A DNA stretch of 14,762 nucleotides from Opitutaceae bacterium (GCA_029979145.1 JAPOIC010000024.1:1-14762), one strand, 5' to 3'; counted from the stretch's first letter, positions 1 through 7,451 are shown. Notes: generated by a model not told the origin, from the sequence alone. Made by a program: numbers and translations.

Positions 1-1
1 G

Positions 2-886
2 GCGATCCTATGGAGTGGCTCGTTCTTGCCCGTTTATGCGGGGCCGCCCGAGCTGATACCGCTGTGGCCTGACGGCGCACCGCTGGCGGGAGGTTCGGCG
101 GATGGCGACATCCCGCGTATCTAACTCTACCGGGTCAAATCGGACCAACCAACGGCGGCGATCCTGATCCTCCCCGGAGGCGGTTATGGGGGATTGGCCA
201 TCGGACATGAGGGGGTTGAAATGGCCGAGTACTTCAACTCGCTCGGAATGACCGCGGCGGTCTGCATCTATCGGCACCGGGGGAAGGGGAACGATGGCAA
301 GGGGTATGGTCACCCTGTGCCGTGGACCGACGCCTCGCGGGCGATGAGACTTCTACGCGCCAACCACCAACCCTGGAACATCGAACCGACCAAAATCGGC
401 ATCATCGGCTTCAGCGCCGGCGGACATCTCGCCGCGAGTGCGTCCACGCTCTTCGACGATCCTGCCGGCCGCACCGGCGCCGCGCTCGACTCCGTCAGCG
501 CCCGGCCCGACTTCGCCATTCTGCTCTATCCCGTCATCACCATGGAGGAACCCGACGTGCATGCCGGATCGCGTGAGGCGTTGCTCGGCTCGAATCCGTC
601 CGCCGAGATGCGCGCTGCGCTTTCCTTGGATACGCGCGTCACCACCGCCACGCCGCCGACCCTGCTCATCCACACGCAGGAAGACAAAGCCGTGCCCATC
701 GGCAACAGCCTCTCCTATTTTGCCGCGCTGACCCGCGCGGGCGTGCCGGCCGAACTCTACGCTTTCCAGTCCGGCACTCACGGCATGGGCATGAACCTCG
801 GCAACGGCACCGCTTCCGACTGGCCGGAGCGCGCCGCCGAATGGCTGCGCAACCGCGGGCTGCTCGTCTGCGCCAAGTCCGAATGA
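2..886 (+). pseudogene. Alpha/beta hydrolase (acetylxylan-esterase/BD-FAE-like), 5' partial and interrupted by an in-frame TAA
   Basis: Reading the same frame from base 2 gives a continuous family-like sequence (PLWPDGAPLAGG, then DIPRI, then LYRV, then PGGGYGGLAIGHEG). It is broken only by TAA at 122-124. Downstream are all the hallmarks of an esterase of the dienelactone-hydrolase/acetylxylan-esterase type. These are the oxyanion-hole motif PGGGYGG (173-193), the nucleophile elbow GFSAGGH (Ser codon 413), the acid in HTQEDKAVP (Asp codon 683) and the base in SGTHGMG (His codon 779). The start lies left of the window; LWSGSFLPVYAG looks like the end of a signal peptide, so the intact protein would be exported. 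A restart at TTG 194 or ATG 221 would give 230 or 221 residues but would lose the oxyanion-hole strand, so activity is doubtful. TAA is one base from CAA or GAA, so a recent nonsense mutation or a sequencing error are both possible. The role, deacetylating hemicellulose or pectin fragments, is inferred from the family and from the GH51 neighbour. Confidence 0.72.
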
Positions 887-977
887 CCGACTGTCCGACC
901 GCCGACTTGCGTTGGCGCCGACGTCCACGTCTTACCTCCCCTGTTACTCAATCTCCACCCTCCTGTTTTCTCTCCCC

Positions 978-2474
978 ATGTCCTCCACCCCGCTCAACGC
1001 CAGCCTCGCCCTGCGCGCGGACCAGTCCGGCCCCGTCATCAACCGCAACATCTACGGCCACTTCGCCGAACACCTCGGCCGCTGTATTTACGAGGGCCTC
1101 TGGGTCGGGCCGGACTCGCCCATTCCCAACACCCGCGGTATCCGCAATGACGTGCTCGCCGCGCTGAAAGCGCTCCACATTCCCGTGCTCCGCTGGCCGG
1201 GTGGCTGCTTCGCCGACGAATATCATTGGAAGGACGGCATCGGTCCGCGCGAAAACCGCCCGTCGATGATCAACACCCACTGGGGTGCGGTGGTGGAGAA
1301 CAACCACTTCGGCACGCACGAATTCATGGACCTCGTCGAATTGCTCGGCTGCGAGGCCTACATCTGCGGCAATGTCGGCAGCGGCGCCGTTTCCGAGATG
1401 ATGGAATGGGTCGAATATCTCACCTCCGACGCCCTGTCACCCATGGCCAACCTGCGCCGCGCCAACGGCCGCGATGCCGCCTGGAAGGTGAAGTATTTCG
1501 GCGTCGGCAACGAGAACTGGGGCTGTGGCGGCAACATGCGCGCCGAATACTACGCCGACCAATACCGCCGGTATAACACGTTTGTGAAAAACTATCAGCG
1601 CGAACTCCCGGTTTACCGGATCGCGGGCGGCGCCAACTCCTTCGACTACCATTGGACCGAGGTGATGATGCGCGAGGCCACGCCGTTGATGAACGGGCTC
1701 TCGCTGCACTACTACACGCTTCCCACCGGCGACTGGTTCAACAAGGGCTCCGCCACCGACTTCGCCGAGGACCACTGGTTTGTCACCCTGCAGAAAACCC
1801 TCCGCATGGAAGAGCTGCTCACCAAACACGGCGCGATCATGGACAAATACGACCCGCAAAAACGCGTCGGCCTGGTCGTCGACGAATGGGGCACGTGGTA
1901 TAACGTCGAGCCCGGCACCAACCCCGGGTTCCTCTACCAGCAGAACACGCTGCGCGACGCCATTGTCGCCGGCCTGAACTTCCACCTCTTCCACGCGCAC
2001 GCCGATCGCGTCGCCATGGCCAACATCGCTCAGACCGTGAACGTTCTCCAGGCGCTGGTCCTGACCGACGGCGCCAAGATGCTCCTCACGCCGACCTACC
2101 ACGTATTCGGAATGTTCAAGGTCCACCAAGACGCCACCGTCCTGCGCACCGATCTCATCGCCCCTGATTACGCCTACGGTAAGGAACACATCCCCGCGGT
2201 CAGTGCCTCCGCCTCGCGCACCGACGCCGGCCAGGTCAACCTGTCGCTCGTCAATACGCACCCGCACGAAGCCGTCACCGTCCGCGTGTCCATCGCCGGC
2301 CACGTCGCGAATTCCGTGTCCGGCCGCGTGCTCACCGCCGACGCGATGAACGCGCACAACACCTTCGACGCCCCCGACGCCGTCGCCCCGACACCGTTCA
2401 CCGGCGCGAAGCTCGAAGGCGACACCCTGACGGTCACCCTCCCCTCCAAGTCCGTCGCCGTGCTGGCCCTGTAG
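978..2474 (+). CDS. abfA: Alpha-L-arabinofuranosidase, glycoside hydrolase family 51
   Basis: This 498-residue retaining arabinofuranosidase would release terminal L-arabinose from arabinan, arabinoxylan or RG-I side chains. The N-terminal GH51 signature is clear (NRNIYGHFAEHLGRCIYEGL), followed by RWPGGCFADEYHW and NHFGTHEFMDL, a TIM barrel to about residue 380 and a C-terminal beta-sandwich. The acid/base Glu is E179 in GVGNENWG and the nucleophile is E303 in VVDEWGTWY. Both sit where the family has them, and the length matches characterised GH51 enzymes (about 500). No signal peptide is present, so it probably acts in the cytoplasm on imported arabino-oligosaccharides. I chose ATG 978 because homology starts just after it; an in-frame TTG at 912 would add 22 unrelated residues. 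The leader is pyrimidine-rich with no Shine-Dalgarno. The TAG stop is itself the first three bases of a palindromic repeat. It lies 91 bases downstream of the broken esterase on the same strand. Confidence 0.95.
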   Translation: MSSTPLNASLALRADQSGPVINRNIYGHFAEHLGRCIYEGLWVGPDSPIPNTRGIRNDVLAALKALHIPVLRWPGGCFADEYHWKDGIGPRENRPSMINTHWGAVVENNHFGTHEFMDLVELLGCEAYICGNVGSGAVSEMMEWVEYLTSDALSPMANLRRANGRDAAWKVKYFGVGNENWGCGGNMRAEYYADQYRRYNTFVKNYQRELPVYRIAGGANSFDYHWTEVMMREATPLMNGLSLHYYTLPTGDWFNKGSATDFAEDHWFVTLQKTLRMEELLTKHGAIMDKYDPQKRVGLVVDEWGTWYNVEPGTNPGFLYQQNTLRDAIVAGLNFHLFHAHADRVAMANIAQTVNVLQALVLTDGAKMLLTPTYHVFGMFKVHQDATVLRTDLIAPDYAYGKEHIPAVSASASRTDAGQVNLSLVNTHPHEAVTVRVSIAGHVANSVSGRVLTADAMNAHNTFDAPDAVAPTPFTGAKLEGDTLTVTLPSKSVAVLAL

Positions 2475-2563
2475 GGCGAGGTCTCCGAACCCCGCCTGGC
2501 GGCGTCCCCTGGGGGCGCCGGCGTCCCGCCGGCTTCTGAGGCGGGATTTGGAAATCCCGCCCT
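2472..2563. repeat. Three-hairpin palindromic repeat, copy 1
   Basis: About 92 bases hold three consecutive inverted repeats. Hairpin A is at 2475-2496 (arms GGCGAGGT/ACCCCGCC, one mismatch), hairpin B at 2517-2533 (GCCGGC-gtccc-GCCGGC) and hairpin C at 2540-2561 (arms GGCGGGATTT/AAATCCCGCC, perfect apart from the two central bases). The unit begins with TAGGGCG, whose TAG is the stop codon of the GH51 gene. The same unit recurs at 3101-3192 with about 88% identity, by eye. It resembles REP/BIME-type intergenic palindromes. It could end transcription or stabilise 3' ends, but no T-tract follows it. Confidence 0.85.
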
Positions 2564-2651
2564 CCAAGAGAGCGCCCGGCTGCCTTTGGCGCGGCAATTT
2601 TCCCTCCAGCACCGGCTGGTCAGCGCTGCCCGTCAGTCTCAACCTCGCCCC

Positions 2652-3095
2652 ATGCGCACCCTCCTGCTTCCACTTCTGATCTGGCTCGTTCTGGTCACCT
2701 CCGGTTGCAACACCGCGATGGTCACAGCCTCAAACGCCACCGCGATGGCCAACCGCAACGCTGCGGCCAGTGGCAATCCGTTCCGCTGGAAAACCAAGGA
2801 AGCGCAAGGCGGCGCGACGATGTATCTGGTCCTGGCCGACATCCCCAGTGGCCCCAGCGCCGCGGACGAAGTGCTTACTCGCGATACGTTGGCGGCCATC
2901 GCCGCAAAGGAAGCCGCGGAAGGCCGTGCTTGGCTCGGCCTCGACGCCGTCAAACCGCTTCCGAACGGACAGGAACTCTGGGTCCTCAAAACCGAGGGCA
3001 CGGAAGGCGTCGCGTATTATGTGAGCTTCGCGCCGTCTCCGCAGGGCGGTGTCGACATCGGCCTGAGCCCGCCACGCACCTACGTCAAAGAGTGA
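2652..3095 (+). CDS. Small putative lipoprotein of unknown function
   Basis: A 147-residue protein with a lipoprotein-type signal: MRTLLLPLLIWLVLVTSGC gives one basic residue, a hydrophobic core and a lipobox ending at C19 (VTSGC, with a less usual Thr at -3). The mature part begins with an Ala/Asn-rich linker (residues 20-42) and continues as a mixed domain with YLVLADIPSGP, WLGLDAVKPLPNG and VAYYVSFAPS. No family is recognised. ATG 2652 is preferred because it places the signal peptide at the N-terminus; an in-frame TTG at 2586 would bury it. The gene sits alone between two copies of a 92-base palindromic repeat (2472-2563 and 3101-3192), separating the arabinofuranosidase from the acetylesterase. 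A membrane-anchored periplasmic location is inferred; nothing links it functionally to pectin apart from position. Confidence 0.75.
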   Translation: MRTLLLPLLIWLVLVTSGCNTAMVTASNATAMANRNAAASGNPFRWKTKEAQGGATMYLVLADIPSGPSAADEVLTRDTLAAIAAKEAAEGRAWLGLDAVKPLPNGQELWVLKTEGTEGVAYYVSFAPSPQGGVDIGLSPPRTYVKE

Positions 3096-3100
3096 CCCTT

Positions 3101-3192
3101 TAGGGCGGGGTATCCGAACCCCGCCTGGCACCGGCCCTTGGGAGCGCCGGCGTCCCGCCGGCTCCGGAGGCGGGATTTGGAAATCCCACCCC
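3101..3192. repeat. Three-hairpin palindromic repeat, copy 2
   Basis: Same architecture and orientation as the unit at 2472-2563, offset by exactly 629 bases with no gaps. Hairpin A is at 3104-3125 (GGCGGGGT/ACCCCGCC, perfect arms), B at 3146-3162 (identical to copy 1) and C at 3169-3190 (one mismatch in the right arm, A for G). Roughly 10-12 substitutions separate the copies. It starts five bases after the TGA of the lipoprotein gene. The two copies form direct repeats around that gene. Confidence 0.85.
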
Positions 3193-3267
3193 ACAAAACC
3201 ACTTCGCACTGTCTGAGCGAATGTGCGTGGCTGACGTCTGTCTGACCGATAGCGTCTGATCAACCCC

Positions 3268-4512
3268 ATGAAGCGTTTTGCGCCCCTCCTGTTTGCGCTC
3301 GTCGCCGCCACCTCGTCCGCGTCCGGCAACACCGTCGAATCGTGGCCACTCACCTTCGACCTGACCCGGCGCGAGCCAGCGCATGAGTATTCGGAAAAAT
3401 GGGGCTACGGTTTCGAACCGGGCTTCGCCGGCCGCAACCCCGGCGAGGCAATCCTCTACTCGGTGCGCGTGCCCGAGGGAAACTACCGCGTCACGGTCAC
3501 GCTCGGCGGAGAAACTGTGGGCGACACCACCGTAAAAGCCGAGTCCCGCCGGCTGATGGTCGAGGCTGTGTGCACCGCCGCCGGCGAATCCGTCACGCGC
3601 AGCTTCTTTGTCAATGTTCGCACTCGAGAAATCCCGCCACCGGAGAAAAACGCCCCAGGCGGCACCGCCGTGCGCACCAACGAACGCGAGGCCGGCTCCT
3701 TCACGTGGGACGAAAAACTCACGCTTGAATTCGACGGACCGCAACCTGCCGTGTCGGCGCTGCGAATCGAGCCAGTTGATATCACCACCGTGTTCCTGCT
3801 GGGCGACTCCACCGTCACCGACCAACGCTGGGAAGACGGCGCCAGTTGGGGGCAGATGTTGACCCGTTTTCTCCCGGGAGTCGCCGTCGCCAACCACGCC
3901 GAGTCCGGCGAGACGATGAAGTCGTTTCTCTCCGAGCTGCGCCTCGCCAAGGTGCTCAGCCAAGTGAAGGCAGGAGACTACGTATTCCTCCAATTCGGCC
4001 ACAACGATCAGAAAAAACAATGGCCGCAGACCTACGTCGCGGCCGACTCCACCTACCCGGCCTACCTGCGCGTCTTCATCGCCGAGGCGCGCCGGCGCGG
4101 CGCCACGCCCGTGCTGGTGACCTCAATGCAACGCCGCACCTTCGACCCCGACGGCAAGATCAAGAACACGCACGGCGACTATCCCCCCGCGGTGCGCACC
4201 GTGGCCGCCGAGCAAGGCGTCGCCCTGATCGATCTCGATCGCATGGGCACCGCCTTCTACGAGGCGCTCGGACCCGAGCGCGCCCCCCTCGCCTTCGCCG
4301 CCGGCGGCAAGGACCCCACGCACCACAATAACTACGGTGCCTACGAACTGGCGAAGTGCGTCGCCCAAGGCATCCGCGACGCCGGCCTGCCGCTGGCGGA
4401 TGCACTCGCGGAGGACTTCAGCGGCTTCGACCCGACGAATCCTGACGACCCCGCCACTTTCAAACTCGCCCCTAGCCCGCAGCGCAGCACCGAGCGCCCG
4501 CGCGGCAATTGA
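3268..4512 (+). CDS. Rhamnogalacturonan acetylesterase, SGNH/GDSL hydrolase (CE12-like)
   Basis: A 414-residue exported esterase expected to remove O-acetyl groups from galacturonate in the rhamnogalacturonan I backbone. Residues 1-20 form a signal peptide (MKRFAPLLFALVAATSSASG). Residues 21-170 form a beta-rich N-terminal module (GYGFEPGFAG, YSVRVPEGNYRVTVTLGG) resembling the carbohydrate-binding domain often attached to these enzymes. Residues 173-380 form the SGNH domain. Its conserved blocks are complete: block I LLGDSTVTD (S181), block II AESGETMKSF (G214), block III QFGHNDQ (N246) and block V DPTHHNNYGA (D349, H352). The C-terminal 35 residues are Pro/Asp-rich and look unstructured. The next gene starts two bases after the TGA, so the two are almost certainly co-transcribed and probably translationally coupled. 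Other SGNH esterases are possible on paper, but the GDSTVTD plus HHNNYGA pattern favours the rhamnogalacturonan group. Confidence 0.92.
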   Translation: MKRFAPLLFALVAATSSASGNTVESWPLTFDLTRREPAHEYSEKWGYGFEPGFAGRNPGEAILYSVRVPEGNYRVTVTLGGETVGDTTVKAESRRLMVEAVCTAAGESVTRSFFVNVRTREIPPPEKNAPGGTAVRTNEREAGSFTWDEKLTLEFDGPQPAVSALRIEPVDITTVFLLGDSTVTDQRWEDGASWGQMLTRFLPGVAVANHAESGETMKSFLSELRLAKVLSQVKAGDYVFLQFGHNDQKKQWPQTYVAADSTYPAYLRVFIAEARRRGATPVLVTSMQRRTFDPDGKIKNTHGDYPPAVRTVAAEQGVALIDLDRMGTAFYEALGPERAPLAFAAGGKDPTHHNNYGAYELAKCVAQGIRDAGLPLADALAEDFSGFDPTNPDDPATFKLAPSPQRSTERPRGN

Positions 4513-4514
4513 CC

Positions 4515-5867
4515 ATGAAACCCCATCGCTTCGCCTTCGTCGGCACCGGCGGCCGCGCCATCAGCTTTATCGAGCCGCTGGTCACGCGTTACCGCGAGCA
4601 CAACACCCTCGTGGCCTTCTGTGACCTCAGCCCGGCGCGCATGGCCTACTACAACGCCAAGCTCACGGGCGCATGGAGTCCCCCCGCCGTGCCCGCCTAC
4701 CCGGCGGACCGGTTTGACGACCTGCTGCGCGACACCAAGCCCGACACGGTTTTCGTGTGCTCCAAGGACAGCACGCATCACCACTACATCATCCGCGCGC
4801 TGCGCGCCGGGTGCGACGTGATCACGGAGAAGCCGCTGACCATCGACGCGGAAAAGTGCCGCGCCATCCTCGACGCCCAGCGCATCACCGGCGGCCGCGT
4901 GCGGGTGGCCTTCAACTACCGGTGGGGGCCCTTCCGCACCAAGGTCAAGGAGCTCATCGCCGACGGCACCATCGGCCGCGTGCATTCGGTGAATCTGGAA
5001 TACCTCCTAGATACGCACCACGGCGCCGACTACTTCCGCCGCTGGCACGCGCATGCCGATGAGTCCGGCACGCTGCTCGTGCACAAGAGCACCCATCACT
5101 TCGACCTCGTGAACTGGTGGCTCGACGCCATTCCGGCGCAGGTTTTCGCCTACGGCGATCTCGTTTTCTACGGCCGCAAAAATGCCGAGGCGCGCGGCGA
5201 CGGTCACCTCGCCGCCTACCCGCGCTATACTGGCGAACCGAGGGCGAAGGATGACCCGTTCCGAATCGACCTCGACGAGAGCGAAGCCTTTCGCGGACTC
5301 TATCGCGCCGGCGAAGCCGACTCCGGCTACCTGCGCGACCGCAATGTGTTTCGTGACGACATCGACATCTACGACCAGATGTCGCTCAACGTCCGCTACC
5401 GCACCGGCGAGGTGCTGAACTACTCGCTCATCGCCTACAGTCCGCGCGAAGGCATGCGCGTGACCTTCAACGGCGATCGCGGCCGCATCGAATACTCCGA
5501 GTTCATCGGCACCCACATGAACCGCGCGGTCAGTCCCGGCGACTTCGCCGTCGAGGCCAAGCCCGGCGCCGAGGCCGAGGGCGAATCCATCCGCGTATTC
5601 CCGCATTTTCAACCCGGCTACGACGTGCCGTTGCCCCCGGCCACCGGCGCGCATGGCGGGGCAGACGATATTCTCACGCATTCCTTCTTCTCGCCCGACG
5701 CGCCGAACACCGACCCTTGGGGCCGCTTCGCGGGCCACGAGCAAGGTGCGGCCTCGATCCTGGTCGGCATTGCCGCGCGCGATTCAATTCGCGGCCAATG
5801 GCCCGTCACCCTCACCGATCTCGTCCTGTTCGCACCAGGCAAGACGCGCTTGAGCGAACTCACCTGA
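4515..5867 (+). CDS. Gfo/Idh/MocA family NAD(P)-dependent oxidoreductase
   Basis: A 450-residue sugar-oxidoreductase-type protein. The N-terminal Rossmann fold has the dinucleotide motif FVGTGGRA (residues 8-15) and the family hallmark EKPLT with E105 and K106. The C-terminal half has FNYRWGPFRTKVKELI, IGRVHSVNLEY and the catalytic-type segment LVHKSTHHFDLVNWW (H194, H195, D197). It is longer than the usual 330-400 residues. The extra sequence lies after LVFYGRKNAE (about residues 225-290) and contains YPRYTGEPRAKDD and RDRNVFRDDIDIYDQM. There is no signal peptide or twin-arginine motif, so cytoplasmic action on an imported sugar is most likely. ATG 4515 follows the acetylesterase stop by two bases, and the next gene starts four bases after this stop, giving a tight operon. 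The substrate cannot be read from the sequence. Oxidation of a galacturonate- or rhamnose-containing fragment, or an NAD-recycling glycosidase reaction as in some family members, are both open. Confidence 0.9.
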   Translation: MKPHRFAFVGTGGRAISFIEPLVTRYREHNTLVAFCDLSPARMAYYNAKLTGAWSPPAVPAYPADRFDDLLRDTKPDTVFVCSKDSTHHHYIIRALRAGCDVITEKPLTIDAEKCRAILDAQRITGGRVRVAFNYRWGPFRTKVKELIADGTIGRVHSVNLEYLLDTHHGADYFRRWHAHADESGTLLVHKSTHHFDLVNWWLDAIPAQVFAYGDLVFYGRKNAEARGDGHLAAYPRYTGEPRAKDDPFRIDLDESEAFRGLYRAGEADSGYLRDRNVFRDDIDIYDQMSLNVRYRTGEVLNYSLIAYSPREGMRVTFNGDRGRIEYSEFIGTHMNRAVSPGDFAVEAKPGAEAEGESIRVFPHFQPGYDVPLPPATGAHGGADDILTHSFFSPDAPNTDPWGRFAGHEQGAASILVGIAARDSIRGQWPVTLTDLVLFAPGKTRLSELT

Positions 5868-5871
5868 ACGC

Positions 5872-6546
5872 ATGAAAGTCCTTGCCCTCATTTCCCTCGG
5901 CCTTGTCATGACCACCATGACCAACGGCGATACCCAAGAGGTGCCCTTCACGCCCGGACTCGAGGCCTTCCTCGTGGAGCAGATGCCCGGCGGCCGCGTC
6001 AGCGCCGTCGATGGGGCGCTGGTCATCGAGGACGTGGGCGGCTGCACCGTCTGGCTGCGCGAACTTCTCACCGCCCCGGTCGAAATCAGCTACGAGGCGA
6101 CGGTCATCATGGCGAATGGACCTTTCGATCGGCTCTCCGACCTCAACTGTTTCTGGATGGCGTCGACCCCACAGTCTCCCGCCGGCGTCGTCGCCAGCAC
6201 GGCCGAGCGCACCGGAAAATTCGCCGACTACGACACCCTTGCCACCTACTACGTCGGCTATGGCGGCAACTACAACTCGACCACACGATTTCGCCGCTAC
6301 GACGGCACCGGTGCGCGCCCGCTTCTGCCGGAGCACGATCTGACCGACTCCGCCCACCTGCTCGAGCCCAACCGCACCTACCACATCCGCCTCGTCGCCC
6401 GCGACGGCCACGCCGAATACTGGCGTGACGGCGAACTCGTCTTCACCTTCGACGATCCCGCGCCGCCGGCCACGGGCCACTTTGGCTTCCGCACCGTAAA
6501 GAGCCACCTCGTGATCCGAAACCTGCGGATCAAGCCCGGCGAGTAA
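5872..6546 (+). CDS. Exported beta-sandwich protein, DUF6250-like, of the pectin locus
   Basis: A 224-residue protein with a short signal peptide (MKVLALISLGLVMTTMTNG) followed by one domain that matches my memory of the DUF6250 family. That family is beta-strand-rich, probably concanavalin-like, and often sits beside rhamnogalacturonan enzymes in Bacteroidota and Verrucomicrobiota. Recognisable blocks are GPFDRLSDLNCFWMA (83-97), YYVGYGGNYN (126-135), TRFRRYDGTG (138-147), HLLEPNRTYHIRL and a terminal GHFGFRTVKSHLVIRNLRI. The final block is typical of sandwich domains that close with a strand. A catalytic role is not established from sequence. A carbohydrate-binding, lyase or keto-sugar-processing function is conceivable, the last because DUF1080-type relatives of similar fold act on 3-keto glycosides. 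It is the last gene of the acetylesterase operon, four bases behind the oxidoreductase, and is followed by an inverted repeat. Confidence 0.78.
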   Translation: MKVLALISLGLVMTTMTNGDTQEVPFTPGLEAFLVEQMPGGRVSAVDGALVIEDVGGCTVWLRELLTAPVEISYEATVIMANGPFDRLSDLNCFWMASTPQSPAGVVASTAERTGKFADYDTLATYYVGYGGNYNSTTRFRRYDGTGARPLLPEHDLTDSAHLLEPNRTYHIRLVARDGHAEYWRDGELVFTFDDPAPPATGHFGFRTVKSHLVIRNLRIKPGE

Positions 6547-6561
6547 GCGGCAACTTCGCGT

Positions 6562-6640
6562 TGTAGGGCGGGGATTCCAATCCCCGCCACCTCCACGTAA
6601 TCTCAACGATCAAGGCGGGGATCGGAGTCCCCGCCCTACA
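6562..6640. repeat. Nested inverted repeat between convergent genes, possible bidirectional terminator
   Basis: The arms 6562-6588 and 6614-6640 (27 bases each) are reverse complements with two mismatches, around a 25-base AT-richer loop. Each arm is itself a palindrome of the GGCGGGGATT-nn-AATCCCCGCC type, so either two small hairpins or one long stem can form. It begins 15 bases after the TAA at 6546 and ends one base before the tatC stop on the opposite strand. The core resembles hairpins A and C of the repeats at 2472 and 3101, pointing to one repeat family. A terminator or mRNA-end role is inferred from position; no run of T follows. Confidence 0.82.
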
Positions 6641-6641
6641 G

Positions 6642-7451
6642 TTATTCTTCGATACGCCGCGCCCGGTTTTTCTCCACGCGGCGACTGACAATCACGGCGA
6701 TTTCGAAGAGCAGGTAAAGCGGCGCGGCAAAGAGCGTTTGCGTCACGAAATCCGGTGTCGGGGTGACAACGGCGGCGATGATAAAAATCACCACCACGGC
6801 GTGCCGGCGGTATTTCACCAGCGTCGCCGTGGTCATCAGACCCATGTAGCCCAGCAGCACGATCAGCAGCGGAAATTCAAACGACGCACCCACGCCGAGC
6901 ACGAGCCAAGTCAGCAACCCATAGTAGCTGCCGGGCGTCCAGCGCATGACGAAACCGAAGTATTCGTTGAGGCCCACCGACACCCGCAGCGTGCTCGGCA
7001 CGAGGACAAAGTAGCCAAAGGCCGCGCCGCAGAGAAACAGAAACATCGCCGCGACGCACAACGGCAGCACGACCTTGAGCTCCCGCTCGGTCAGCGCCGG
7101 AGACACGAATTGGCCGATGAACAGCAGGATGAACGGCGCGGCCAGAACGATGCCGCCCATGAAGCACATCTGCAGCACCACGGTGAACCCCTCCATGATT
7201 GAGGTCGTGCCCAGATCGAGCTGCAGCTTGGGGTTGGCCTCCTGCACCTCGTGCAGCGGCCAGAGCAGGACGTCGTTGAACTCCCGCATGAAGACGCCAA
7301 TCAGGACGGCAAAGACCAGAAAGGCCGCCAGCGACTTGATCAGCGTCCAGCGCAGCTCCTCCAGGTGGTCGAAAAAGCCCATGGGCTTCTCCCGGGCGCC
7401 GCCGCCGGCCCCGGGTCCACCGGCAAAAATGTCGTCTTCGTCGTTCGCCAT
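6642..7451 (-). CDS. tatC: Sec-independent (twin-arginine) protein translocase subunit TatC
   Basis: A 269-residue polytopic inner-membrane protein with six predicted transmembrane helices. It is the receptor for twin-arginine signal peptides and exports folded proteins with TatA/B. Family signatures are the cytoplasmic HLEELR (29-34), the loop after TM2 with FVSPALTERELKVVLP, the periplasmic-side LVPSTLRVSVGLNEYF, FEFPLLIVLLGYMGL, and RRHAVVVIFIIAAVVTPTPD before the last helices. The tail is Arg/Glu-rich. The first 23 residues are acidic then Gly-rich (DEDDIFAGGPGAGGG), unusual for TatC. A second ATG at codon 24 (MGFFDHLEEL, 7382) would give a more typical N-terminus, so the start is uncertain. 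No tatA or tatB is adjacent on this side. It is transcribed divergently from ppdK and converges on the pectin operon. Confidence 0.95.
   Translation of the reverse strand: MANDEDDIFAGGPGAGGGAREKPMGFFDHLEELRWTLIKSLAAFLVFAVLIGVFMREFNDVLLWPLHEVQEANPKLQLDLGTTSIMEGFTVVLQMCFMGGIVLAAPFILLFIGQFVSPALTERELKVVLPLCVAAMFLFLCGAAFGYFVLVPSTLRVSVGLNEYFGFVMRWTPGSYYGLLTWLVLGVGASFEFPLLIVLLGYMGLMTTATLVKYRRHAVVVIFIIAAVVTPTPDFVTQTLFAAPLYLLFEIAVIVSRRVEKNRARRIEE

Noticed and set aside
912..977. Extended TTG start for the arabinofuranosidase (likewise 2586, 7586, 11184 and 12192 for four other genes)
   Set aside because: Each extension adds residues without family similarity or buries a signal peptide or lipobox, and an ATG stands at the expected place.
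1437..2642. A 401-codon open frame antisense to the arabinofuranosidase gene
   Set aside because: Codon-bias shadow with Gly/Val/Asp/Arg-rich sequence and no motifs; the sense strand has complete GH51 catalytic residues.
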